A program made the position numbers and the translations under genes. A model generated the notes under the pieces. It did no database searches. It was not told the origin of the DNA and saw nothing but the letters and a program-made list of their open reading frames with translations. From Acinetobacter pullicarnis (GTDB taxonomy: Bacteria > Pseudomonadota > Gammaproteobacteria > Pseudomonadales > Moraxellaceae), in contig NZ_VCMZ01000001.1 of NCBI RefSeq assembly GCF_006352475.1, positions 3,162,001-3,226,000 of the forward strand: DNA of 64,000 nt, given 5' to 3'. This document shows positions 57,081 to 64,000 of this stretch, in pieces. The stretch's first letter is position 1. Each line of letters opens with the position of its first letter.

Positions 57081-57109
57081 AATGAAGCGAACTTCTGGTT
57101 CGCTTCATT
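57081..57109. terminator. Terminator between queA and the rhodanese gene
   Basis: aatgaagcgaac (57081-57092) pairs with gttcgcttcatt (57098-57109), flanked by A and T runs. It serves both converging genes. Confidence 0.8.
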
Positions 57110-57183
57110 TTATGTACTTAAAAGATTGTTTTTTAAATATCACAAAAACATTCAGTTAAATGCTATTACAACATATGCAGGCC

Positions 57184-57498
57184 TTAGGCGTCTTGCACTA
57201 AAGCTAATCCTCCTGCACGAGCCGCACGTGTACCGCCCATAAGAACGACGTAGTCACGAGTATTATCTAAACTTTCTAGCTTTTCAGCTGCACGTGGCGC
57301 CTTACTACCGCCACCACATAGTACATATATCGTCTGATCCGGAGCCACCTGAGAAAGCATCTCAGCATTTAAACTATCTATGGGCTGATTAATCGCACCC
57401 TGAATATGGCCTTCTGAAAAAGAACTTGCATCACGAACATCCCAGATAATTGCATTTTCTGGGAACTCAAATGCTGTAATTTCTTGTTTACGGATCAT
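57184..57498 (-). CDS. Rhodanese-like domain protein
   Basis: A single-domain rhodanese of 104 residues. It shows IIWDVRDASSFSEGHIQGAIN and the active-site loop YVLCGGGSKAPRAA (catalytic Cys). It is likely a cytoplasmic sulfur carrier or a PspE/GlpE-like protein without a signal peptide. ATG 57498 has AGGAG at a good distance. Confidence 0.88.
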   Translation of the reverse strand: MIRKQEITAFEFPENAIIWDVRDASSFSEGHIQGAINQPIDSLNAEMLSQVAPDQTIYVLCGGGSKAPRAAEKLESLDNTRDYVVLMGGTRAARAGGLALVQDA

Positions 57499-57589
57499 TG
57501 CGCACTCCTTTGATGTAAACAACACTTGGCAAAAGAAGAAAACCCCCCTAGCATCTCAGATATTCTTTCCATTTGTAAAGGCCTAAACC

Positions 57590-58078
57590 ATGCCATCTTT
57601 TGATATTGTATCTGAATTAGAAATTTTCGAAGTAAATCATGCAGTTCAAAACACCCAAAAAGAAATTGCAACCCGCTTTGATTTCCGTGGCCAGGATGTT
57701 TCTATTGAATTAAATGAAAAAGCCAAAGAAGTTAAGATTAGTGCGGAAAGTGATTTTCAATGTGAACAAGTGTATAGCATGTTAGAGGCTCACTTTTTTA
57801 AACGTAAAGTTGATATCCAGGCATTAGATCCACAAAAAATGACTGCGTCTGGCAAAAACATCATTCAAGTCATCAAATTAAAAGATGGACTTGACAGTGA
57901 TACTGCAAAAAAAATTAATAAAGCCATTAAAGAAAGTTCGATAAAAGTCCAATCTTCTATTCAAGGCGACAAAATTCGTATTACTGATAAAAAACGCGAT
58001 ACCTTGCAACAAGTTATGACGTTTTTGAAAGACCAACAATTTGGTGTGCCGTTACAGTTCAACAATTTTAAAGACTAG
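57590..58078 (+). CDS. yajQ: YajQ-family nucleotide-binding protein
   Basis: A 162-residue protein with the conserved MPSFDIVSELE start and the later TRFDFRGQDVSIEL, as well as VQSSIQGDKIRITDKKRDTLQ. Some YajQ proteins bind cyclic di-GMP and act in virulence regulation; others bind tRNA or RNA. The role here is inferred from the family only. Confidence 0.93.
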   Translation: MPSFDIVSELEIFEVNHAVQNTQKEIATRFDFRGQDVSIELNEKAKEVKISAESDFQCEQVYSMLEAHFFKRKVDIQALDPQKMTASGKNIIQVIKLKDGLDSDTAKKINKAIKESSIKVQSSIQGDKIRITDKKRDTLQQVMTFLKDQQFGVPLQFNNFKD

Positions 58079-58110
58079 TTTTTTCCATTTTCTGATGCTA
58101 GGTACATTTT

Positions 58111-58605
58111 ATGACACAGACCAATCGTTTATTCAAACTTGTAAGAGCAACATCGAAATTTCCTAAAGGAATTCGGAGCACACTGTGGAGCAAGGCCTTT
58201 GGTCGTGTCGTACCTATGGTTGGAACAGCCAACATACGCTATCTTGAGGTTGATGCAGATCACGTTAAAGTTCGTCTTGAAAATCAACGTAATGTGCAAA
58301 ACCATATCAAAGGTGTCCATGCAGCAGCAATGGCACTTTTAGCTGAAACGGCAACGGGTTTTCTAGTTGGGTTACATATTCCGGATGAGCGCATCATACT
58401 GATTAAATCACTGCATGTAGACTATCTCAAGGTCGCCCAAGGTGGGTTAACAGCAACTGCGACTTTAAGTGCCGATCAACAAAAGTTTATTTTAGCCAAT
58501 GAGAAAGGTGAAATGCTTATTCCTGTCACGGTTATTGATGATTCAGGCAATGAGCCGATTCACTGTCAAATGCTCTGGGCATGGTTACCAAAACGTAAAA
58601 AATAA
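58111..58605 (+). CDS. DUF4442 hotdog-fold protein
   Basis: A 164-residue protein matching DUF4442, a thioesterase-like hotdog fold. The segment ENQRNVQNHIKGVHAAAMALLAETATGFLVG (about residues 55-85) is the family's central helix and active-site region. Substrate unknown. It follows yajQ by 30 bp and may be co-transcribed. Confidence 0.82.
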   Translation: MTQTNRLFKLVRATSKFPKGIRSTLWSKAFGRVVPMVGTANIRYLEVDADHVKVRLENQRNVQNHIKGVHAAAMALLAETATGFLVGLHIPDERIILIKSLHVDYLKVAQGGLTATATLSADQQKFILANEKGEMLIPVTVIDDSGNEPIHCQMLWAWLPKRKK

Positions 58606-58678
58606 TCACTGATTTTCTCTATTTAACAGTCAATCAAAAATTCAAGATGCTCAAACAATCCTTTATTTGAGCATCAAC

Positions 58679-59197
58679 ATGAAAAATAACAAACAAAATA
58701 ACCGAATATTTGCCACAAGCCTTCTAGTGAGTTTGATTCTAGGCGGCTGTAGTTTTATACCCTCACGAAAACCAGTTCTCGCTGAAAATGCCATTTTAGC
58801 AACGGATTTACAACAGCAACGTGCTGAACATAATAAAGCTGTTGTCGTCGACTTCTACCAAGGTGTGTTTCTAAAACACCAAGTTAGCAGCTATGCTGAT
58901 CAATATCTTGCAGAAAAATATATTCAACATAATCCACATGTTCAAGATGGCAAGGCACCCTTTATCAATTACTTCAAAGCCTATTTCCAACAAAATCCTG
59001 AAGCACAAAATCAAATTAAACGTGTAATTGCGTCAGGTGACTTGGTCGCTTTACACGTACATTCAATCCAATCACAGGCAGATCGTGGCAAAGCCATTGT
59101 CGATATATTCAGGGTCGAAAACGGTAAAATTGTGGAACATTGGGATGTCATTCAAGCTATCCCTGAACAGTCAGCCAATGCAAACTCAATGTTTTAA
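58679..59197 (+). CDS. SnoaL/NTF2-like lipoprotein
   Basis: A 172-residue lipoprotein with lipobox ILGGC near residue 23. The rest is an NTF2/SnoaL fold: VVVDFYQGVFLKH, YLAEKYIQHNPHVQDGK and the terminal VDIFRVENGKIVEHWDVIQ. Secreted SnoaL-like proteins of this kind have no known reaction. ATG 58679 is the start; an upstream codon at 58667 lacks support. Confidence 0.83.
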   Translation: MKNNKQNNRIFATSLLVSLILGGCSFIPSRKPVLAENAILATDLQQQRAEHNKAVVVDFYQGVFLKHQVSSYADQYLAEKYIQHNPHVQDGKAPFINYFKAYFQQNPEAQNQIKRVIASGDLVALHVHSIQSQADRGKAIVDIFRVENGKIVEHWDVIQAIPEQSANANSMF

Positions 59198-59198
59198 T

Positions 59199-59262
59199 AA
59201 AAAATCCCAATTTAACTGAGCTATCCAAGATTTGGGGTTCAGTTCAAACTGGGATTTTTTAA
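59199..59262. terminator. Long imperfect terminator hairpin
   Basis: aaaaatccca pairs with tgggattttt at the outer arms (about 59200-59209 and 59249-59260), with a partly paired interior. It lies between convergent genes. Confidence 0.7.
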
Positions 59263-59276
59263 TATTAAATACTATT

Positions 59277-59708
59277 CTATTTATTATTGAGTTTATTGAG
59301 CTCTAGAAAGCGTTGTTTCGATTCTTCAGGAATATCGCGCTTTCCACCTTTCACATTAACAGCAACAAAAGTAAATACCCCTTCCGTTACACGTATTGGA
59401 GATCGTGAACTATCATGGCTATCCCATACTTCGATTTGCATTTGAATTGAAGTATTACCTACTTTTAAAATTTTGGTATAACAACTAATCACATCCCCCA
59501 CTTTCACAGGGACTAAAAATGTCATCTGATTAATTGAAATGGTCGCACAACGCCCTTTACTAAAACGCTCTGCATGTATCGCACCAGCCAAGTCCATTTG
59601 TGAAACAATCCATCCCCCAAAAACATCACCGCTCCAGTTGGTATCTGCTGGCATCGCAATGGTTTGTAATGATAGGGTACCTTCAGGTCTAAAATGAGAA
59701 TCTGACAC
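59277..59708 (-). CDS. Acyl-CoA thioesterase (YciA-like)
   Basis: A 143-residue hotdog-fold thioesterase. TNWSGDVFGGWIVSQMDLAGAIHAE (residues about 23-47) holds the catalytic Asp of the YciA group, and it ends with the typical short C-terminal tail. It hydrolyses acyl-CoA to free fatty acid and CoA. It follows trxC by one base on the same strand. Confidence 0.9.
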   Translation of the reverse strand: MSDSHFRPEGTLSLQTIAMPADTNWSGDVFGGWIVSQMDLAGAIHAERFSKGRCATISINQMTFLVPVKVGDVISCYTKILKVGNTSIQMQIEVWDSHDSSRSPIRVTEGVFTFVAVNVKGGKRDIPEESKQRFLELNKLNNK

Positions 59709-59709
59709 A

Positions 59710-60147
59710 TTAACTCCAGCTTGTATTCGCTAATTGTTGATCTAACCATTGTTGCAATTGTTGGGAGCTCATCGCCCCACTTACTCGCGCCACTTCTTCC
59801 GTTTTCTTCATTAGCACCAACGTAGGAATACTCCGAATATTGAATGCTTGATTTAAACGAGGATTTGCTTCTGTATCTATTTTTGCAAAGATAACCTTGG
59901 GGTTTTGCTTGGCTGCAGCAGTAAAATGCGGTGCCATACTCTTACAAGGACCACACCACTCTGCCCACAAATCAACCAAAATAGGCAAATCACTATTTGG
60001 AACAATTTGGCTAAAATTCTGCTCATTCAACTCAATCGGTTGTAATGGAATAAGCGAGTTATGGCATTGGCCGCAAGTCGGCTGCTGCGCTACTTTCTCT
60101 TCAGGAACACGATTTTTTGCATGACATGATGGACAAACAATGATCAT
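59710..60147 (-). CDS. trxC: Thioredoxin TrxC
   Basis: A thioredoxin 2 type protein of 145 residues. The N-terminal zinc domain has two CxxC pairs (CPSCH, CGQCH) and the thioredoxin domain has the redox motif AEWCGPCKSM. It acts in cytoplasmic disulfide reduction and in oxidative stress. Its ATG directly follows the stop of the hydrolase gene. Confidence 0.96.
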   Translation of the reverse strand: MIIVCPSCHAKNRVPEEKVAQQPTCGQCHNSLIPLQPIELNEQNFSQIVPNSDLPILVDLWAEWCGPCKSMAPHFTAAAKQNPKVIFAKIDTEANPRLNQAFNIRSIPTLVLMKKTEEVARVSGAMSSQQLQQWLDQQLANTSWS

Positions 60148-61044
60148 TTAGGAGACTCCAAAATGTTGCTGTAAAAATTCTAATTGGATCGAAATTGATT
60201 TTTCTAACCATTGAGGACTGTAAAGATCAAAATGAGAAATATCCCATTCACAATATTGAACAACTTGGCTCATCTTACGGGCTGCCTCTCGGCTAGATTC
60301 AATCGGAATCAGATGATCATATTGAGCCGCAATAAATAACACCGGTATTTGAATGTCTGCGACCGCCTGGATAGGTCGATAACGAATCAAATGGAAAAAT
60401 ACACGTGCAGGAACCTCACCACTCCAATAATAATCGGGATTTATAATGGACATATAACCCTGATAGCTGGATTGACTCGGCATAAAACATAAAGCAGAAG
60501 GATGTACGACAGGCAAAGTCTTTGCACTTGCACCTATTTTTGAGCCCATATAATCTTGACTCGATAATTTTAATACTTTTAGCAATTGAAGCATAGGATA
60601 AAGTTTTGCACTTGCCACCCCATCTACAAATGGTGTTTGTACCATAACTGCATAAATATTTTTTAATTGCGCTGCGAGCGTTAAAACATAGCCTCCACTT
60701 AAAGCAGCTCCCCACAATACAAGTTTACGTGCATCAACTTTAGGAGAGGAAGACAAAAACTGAATTACTTTTTTCCAATCATCTATTTGATATTCTAAAG
60801 AAATAAGTTCACGTGGCTCGCCGGTGCTCGCTCCCCAAAAACGATAATCAAAAACGACCACCGCATAACCAGCTTGCGCAAAACGCTGAGCATATTGACC
60901 GAGTTTAAATTGTCTAAGCCCAGCAAAACTGGGGGCCATAATAATAACAGCAGGCTTAATTATATTTTTCGGTCGATAAAAATCAGCTGCAATAAGATTC
61001 TCATCACTTTTTATATAAAGTGGCTCTACAGTGAAAGCATACAT
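60148..61044 (-). CDS. Alpha/beta hydrolase
   Basis: A 298-residue enzyme of the alpha/beta hydrolase fold. The oxyanion region is APSFAGLRQFKLG, VFDYRFWGAS follows, and the nucleophile Ser is in LWGAALSGGYVL (a variant of GxSxG with Ala before Leu-Ser). The acid and His residues are likely in AAQYDHLIP and DISHFD. Substrate unknown; possibly an ester or acyl hydrolase. First gene of a three-gene minus-strand group with trxC and the thioesterase. Confidence 0.85.
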   Translation of the reverse strand: MYAFTVEPLYIKSDENLIAADFYRPKNIIKPAVIIMAPSFAGLRQFKLGQYAQRFAQAGYAVVVFDYRFWGASTGEPRELISLEYQIDDWKKVIQFLSSSPKVDARKLVLWGAALSGGYVLTLAAQLKNIYAVMVQTPFVDGVASAKLYPMLQLLKVLKLSSQDYMGSKIGASAKTLPVVHPSALCFMPSQSSYQGYMSIINPDYYWSGEVPARVFFHLIRYRPIQAVADIQIPVLFIAAQYDHLIPIESSREAARKMSQVVQYCEWDISHFDLYSPQWLEKSISIQLEFLQQHFGVS

Positions 61045-61179
61045 AACTGCTCCATTGCATTATAATTTATTGATATTATCTTAATGAACTTAATCAAAGA
61101 TAGGGCCATTCAAACTCGTATCTAAGTTTACTATTAAGATATTAGCATAATACGTTTATCAACATTGTGGAGTGACAAA

Positions 61180-61515
61180 ATGAGTGAAAGTATCGGTTTC
61201 GCAGGTCAAATAAGCCCAGAACATATTTCTCAAGTTGTAGAAAAGGGTTTTAAATCTATCGTCAATAATCGTCCAGATTTTGAAGGTGGTGCAGAACAAG
61301 TTACTTCAGCCGAAATTGAAGTTGCTGCACGTGCAGCAGGCTTAGACTATGTTTATCAACCCGTGATTGCTGGTCAAATCACTGAAATCGATGTTCGTAC
61401 TTTTGCTAACCATTACAACGAACTACCTAAGCCTATTCTGATGTTCTGTCGTACTGGGAATCGATCAAATAACTTGTATCAATTGGCCAAACAAATGGAT
61501 CTATTAGACGATTAA
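61180..61515 (+). CDS. DUF442/TIGR01244-type phosphatase-like protein
   Basis: A 111-residue protein with the dual-specificity-phosphatase-like loop MFCRTGNRSNNLY (Cys with Arg five residues on) and the N-terminal SESIGFAGQISPEHI. Such domains occur alone or fused to Blh beta-lactamase-like sulfur hydrolases in sulfide metabolism. Start ATG 61180 has GGAG upstream. Actual substrate unknown. Confidence 0.85.
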   Translation: MSESIGFAGQISPEHISQVVEKGFKSIVNNRPDFEGGAEQVTSAEIEVAARAAGLDYVYQPVIAGQITEIDVRTFANHYNELPKPILMFCRTGNRSNNLYQLAKQMDLLDD

Positions 61516-61588
61516 GTTCTTTTATCACCCAATCTAGTCTTTTATTCAGATATATAATCTGGTTCTAAAGACTCATTCATCTGTAAAT

Positions 61589-61616
61589 GCAGTACCTATC
61601 ACAATATAAGTACTGC
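61589..61616 (+). terminator. Hairpin after DUF442 gene
   Basis: gcagtac (61589-61595) pairs with gtactgc (61610-61616); no strong T-run. Confidence 0.4.
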
Positions 61617-61739
61617 AAAATATGAAATAAATTCATGCATTGCATGGCTTACATAAAAGGACTAATACAGTCGAGAGCTTACAGAATAGAATATCGACTT
61701 AACATGAAACTAAAGCAGTTTAAATTTAAGGACCTATTT

Positions 61740-61844
61740 ATGAATAAGTTTTTCATTTTATTTCTCTCCGCTGTCCTACTGAGCGGATGTAGTTCGATGA
61801 ACGTACGACCAACAGTTGGAGTTTCGATGGGTACCTCTATTTAA
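61740..61844 (+). CDS. 34-residue small lipoprotein
   Basis: A short ORF with AAGGA seven bases before ATG 61740. The product has a typical lipoprotein signal (FFILFLSAVLLSGC, Cys18 modified), leaving only 17 mature residues (CSSMNVRPTVGVSMGTSI with the Cys). A longer frame reading upstream adds a non-hydrophobic leader and is rejected. It is alone between the DUF442 gene and the Lpd-like gene. Comparison with other Acinetobacter genomes would tell if it is conserved. Confidence 0.65.
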   Translation: MNKFFILFLSAVLLSGCSSMNVRPTVGVSMGTSI

Positions 61845-61978
61845 CCTAAGTGTCCTAGCATTTTAAAATCTTATTTCATTATCCAGTTCGCAACCGTATT
61901 GTGCTGCGGGCAAAAACCAAATACGTTTAGATCCGAATTCGTCTTGTCATCGCACGATCAATAAGAAGAGGTTTAGTC

Positions 61979-63355
61979 ATGTACGATATTATTATTGTAG
62001 GTGCAGGTACAGCGGGTATCAGTGCATATAAAGAAGCCATCAAATACACTTCTAATATTCTCATCGTCAATCAAGGGCCATGGGATACGACCTGTGCTCG
62101 CGTTGGCTGCATGCCAAGCAAGGTCTTGATTTCAACCGCAAACCGCATGTATGACATTGAACATGCGGATGAAGTTGCATTGCAGGTTGAGGCACACATT
62201 GATCGCTCTGCTGTTATGCAACATGTACGTCAGCTCAGAGATCGCTTTACCGCAGCAACACTCGCTGATGTCGATTCCTGGGATAAATCACATAAAATTT
62301 CTGGTGCAGCAAAATTTATTAATGCCAATACGATCCAAGTTAATAATCAGCACTATCAAGCTAAATCTTTTATTCTGGCTGTGGGTTCGACTCCGAATAT
62401 GGATGCCGAGTGGAAAGCAGAACTAGGTGATCGCTATATTAATTCAGATGATATCTTTGAATTAGAACAGCTGCCTAAATCACTTGCCGTGATTGGCAGT
62501 GGGGTCATTGCAATTGAACTTGCTCAAGCGATGACACGTCTAGGGGTTCAGACGACTGTATTTGCACGTAGTCAAAAAGTAGGTTCCCTCAGCAGCCCAC
62601 AACTACAGCCACTTGCTTGCAAAGAGCTCAGCCAAGCGATGAATATCAAGTTCAAAGTATTGCCAGAAAATATAAAAAAATCTCAACACGGTGTACTGAT
62701 TTCTTTTACTGACAATGTTTCTCAGACACTTGAGGTTGACTATGTACTCAGTGCAACGGGAAGAAGCTCCAATTTAAACTCCTTAGATTTAATTCAAATA
62801 AACCCACTATTTAAAGAGATTCGCAACTTACCAATCAACAATCGAAGCAAACAACTCGGTGAATATCCAATTTTCATTATTGGAGATGCATACACTCAAA
62901 CACCGGTACAACACGAAGCTGCTGTTGAGGGTAAGTTGGTCGTAGAAAGTTGTTTAAACTTTCCTAAATTAAAAGACCTTAAAACACTCACTCCTTTATC
63001 TATCGTCTTTAGTTCGCCCGAAATGGCAATTGCAGGACAAAGCCATAAGCAACTCATAGATGAAAATGTTGAGTTTATTACTGGTTATGTGTCCTATGAG
63101 CGCCAAGGTCGCGCCTTAGTGCTCGGTAAGAATCGTGGTGCTGCTGAAGTCTACGTCGATGTAAATACACGACAACTTCTCGGTGCTGAGCTATTGGTTG
63201 AGTCCGCAGAGCATATGGGGCACTTACTAGCCTGGATTATTTCTGAAAAACTAACAGTCGATCAAATACTTGAAAAACCTTTTTATCACCCAACCCTAGA
63301 AGAAGGATTACGTAGTGCATTAAAGCATGCGCGTAGACAGCTTAAAAAGAGTTAA
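61979..63355 (+). CDS. Dihydrolipoyl dehydrogenase-like flavoprotein
   Basis: A 458-residue pyridine nucleotide-disulfide oxidoreductase. It has an FAD motif (IIVGAGTAGISA), redox pair CARVGCMPSK (C-x4-C), an NAD motif (AVIGSGVIAIELA) and a C-terminal HPTLEE (active-site His-Glu). The middle is more divergent than in E3 subunits, and no lipoyl-complex genes are near. It could act on lipoyl groups, on glutathione-like thiols or on another disulfide. Called lpd-like only. Confidence 0.88.
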   Translation: MYDIIIVGAGTAGISAYKEAIKYTSNILIVNQGPWDTTCARVGCMPSKVLISTANRMYDIEHADEVALQVEAHIDRSAVMQHVRQLRDRFTAATLADVDSWDKSHKISGAAKFINANTIQVNNQHYQAKSFILAVGSTPNMDAEWKAELGDRYINSDDIFELEQLPKSLAVIGSGVIAIELAQAMTRLGVQTTVFARSQKVGSLSSPQLQPLACKELSQAMNIKFKVLPENIKKSQHGVLISFTDNVSQTLEVDYVLSATGRSSNLNSLDLIQINPLFKEIRNLPINNRSKQLGEYPIFIIGDAYTQTPVQHEAAVEGKLVVESCLNFPKLKDLKTLTPLSIVFSSPEMAIAGQSHKQLIDENVEFITGYVSYERQGRALVLGKNRGAAEVYVDVNTRQLLGAELLVESAEHMGHLLAWIISEKLTVDQILEKPFYHPTLEEGLRSALKHARRQLKKS

Positions 63356-63398
63356 ATATTGAGCTAATTAACTTTTTTATGAAGATGGTTTAACCTCA

Positions 63399-63427
63399 TG
63401 AGCGCCCCTTATTTAGGGGCTTTTTAT
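63399..63427 (+). terminator. Lpd-like gene terminator
   Basis: gcccct (63404-63409) pairs with aggggc (63415-63420), followed by five T's. Confidence 0.8.
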
Positions 63428-63467
63428 TGTATTCAATTTTCGTTTTTCTTTTCATTTTTCCCGCGCA

Positions 63468-63504
63468 TAAAAAAACACCCCAGTCGTTGACTGGGGTGTT
63501 TTTA
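63468..63504 (-). terminator. rRNA operon terminator
   Basis: aaaaacaccccagtc pairs with gactggggtgttttt, directly after the 5S gene on the minus strand. Confidence 0.9.
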
Positions 63505-63514
63505 GGAATAATGA

Positions 63515-63629
63515 GCTGGCGATGACTTACTCTCACATGGGTAACCCCACACTACCATCAGCGCAAAGAGGTTTCACTTCTGAGTTCGGGAAGGGATCAG
63601 GTGGTTCACTCTTGCTATTGTCGCCAGCA
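63515..63629 (-). rRNA. 5S ribosomal RNA
   Basis: About 115 nt with the hallmark CCGAACTCAGAAGTGAAAC (on the minus strand) and a closing stem gctggcgac/gtcgccagc-like at its ends. It lies downstream of 23S as in a standard rRNA operon. Confidence 0.95.
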
Positions 63630-63814
63630 CAACTGTTTATGGTGATTTCGGGTTTTACGTCGTATTCGACATCCGTACTATCTTAACCAAAAGAGTTATT
63701 AACAGAAGGGCTGATTGAGTTGAAATTTTTTGTTTATTTTAGCGGTTTGATTAACTAAATCAAGCGATTTGTCAAAGAATAGATTGCGCATACAACTGCT
63801 TGGGTGTTGTATAG

Positions 63815-64000
<186 letters not shown>

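Overview
The window looks like an Acinetobacter chromosome (species not resolved). It is AT-rich and almost fully coding. Genus-level cues are the OmpA porin with a proline-rich linker, a trpF-trpB pair without trpA, a BaeSR-type two-component system, and a lipooligosaccharide outer-core (OC) locus lying exactly between aspS and ilvE. I see no insertion sequence, prophage, CRISPR array, integron or plasmid gene.

Layout. 0-8 kb: RtcB ligase, OmpA (minus), an isolated FimT-like pseudopilin, a thiolase, a VOC-fold protein, and the DUF934-cysI sulfite reductase pair (minus). 8-14.6 kb: a DUF1543 gene and trpFB (minus), then a B12 block in which a well-formed cobalamin riboswitch precedes btuB, followed by a PduO-type adenosyltransferase and a glycerophosphodiesterase. 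15-22 kb: acyl-CoA desaturase, SelO AMPylase, three consensus DnaA boxes in 40 bp, an L,D-transpeptidase, BaeRS (minus), and a divergent lipoprotein with a duplicated Cys-pair module. 22-28.5 kb: two paralogous ~600-residue acyl-CoA dehydrogenases, a PsiE-like membrane protein, two tandem RcnB-like periplasmic proteins and a hypothetical. 28.5-33 kb: phospholipase D-like protein, ZnuD-like zinc receptor with a strong Zur-box match, and a DUF4184 membrane protein. 33-46.7 kb: aspS, a small membrane protein, the minus-strand OC locus (six glycosyltransferases, UDP-GlcNAc 2-epimerase, polysaccharide deacetylase, phosphoethanolamine transferase, ELM1-like protein), then ilvE. 46.7-55.4 kb: glnE, an orphan histidine kinase, a 1.1-kb gene-free stretch, a DUF2939 gene, a second 0.7-kb gap with a C10 run, and monomeric isocitrate dehydrogenase. 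55.5-64 kb: tRNA-Leu(CAA), queA, rhodanese, yajQ, DUF4442, a SnoaL-like lipoprotein, acyl-CoA thioesterase, trxC, an alpha/beta hydrolase, a DUF442 phosphatase, a 34-residue lipoprotein, an Lpd-like flavoprotein, and the 5S and 3' end of 23S rRNA of an rRNA operon (minus).

The parts that work together are the OC locus, which builds the variable outer part of lipooligosaccharide; the B12 uptake and adenosylation unit under a riboswitch; the Zur-controlled zinc receptor; and the BaeSR envelope-stress unit with its divergent lipoprotein and nearby L,D-transpeptidase. Most genes are ordinary chromosomal genes. The features most worth a second look are the make-up of the OC locus, the BaeS-linked duplicated lipoprotein, the DnaA-box cluster and the Zur site. 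I did not find a clearly new multi-gene system.
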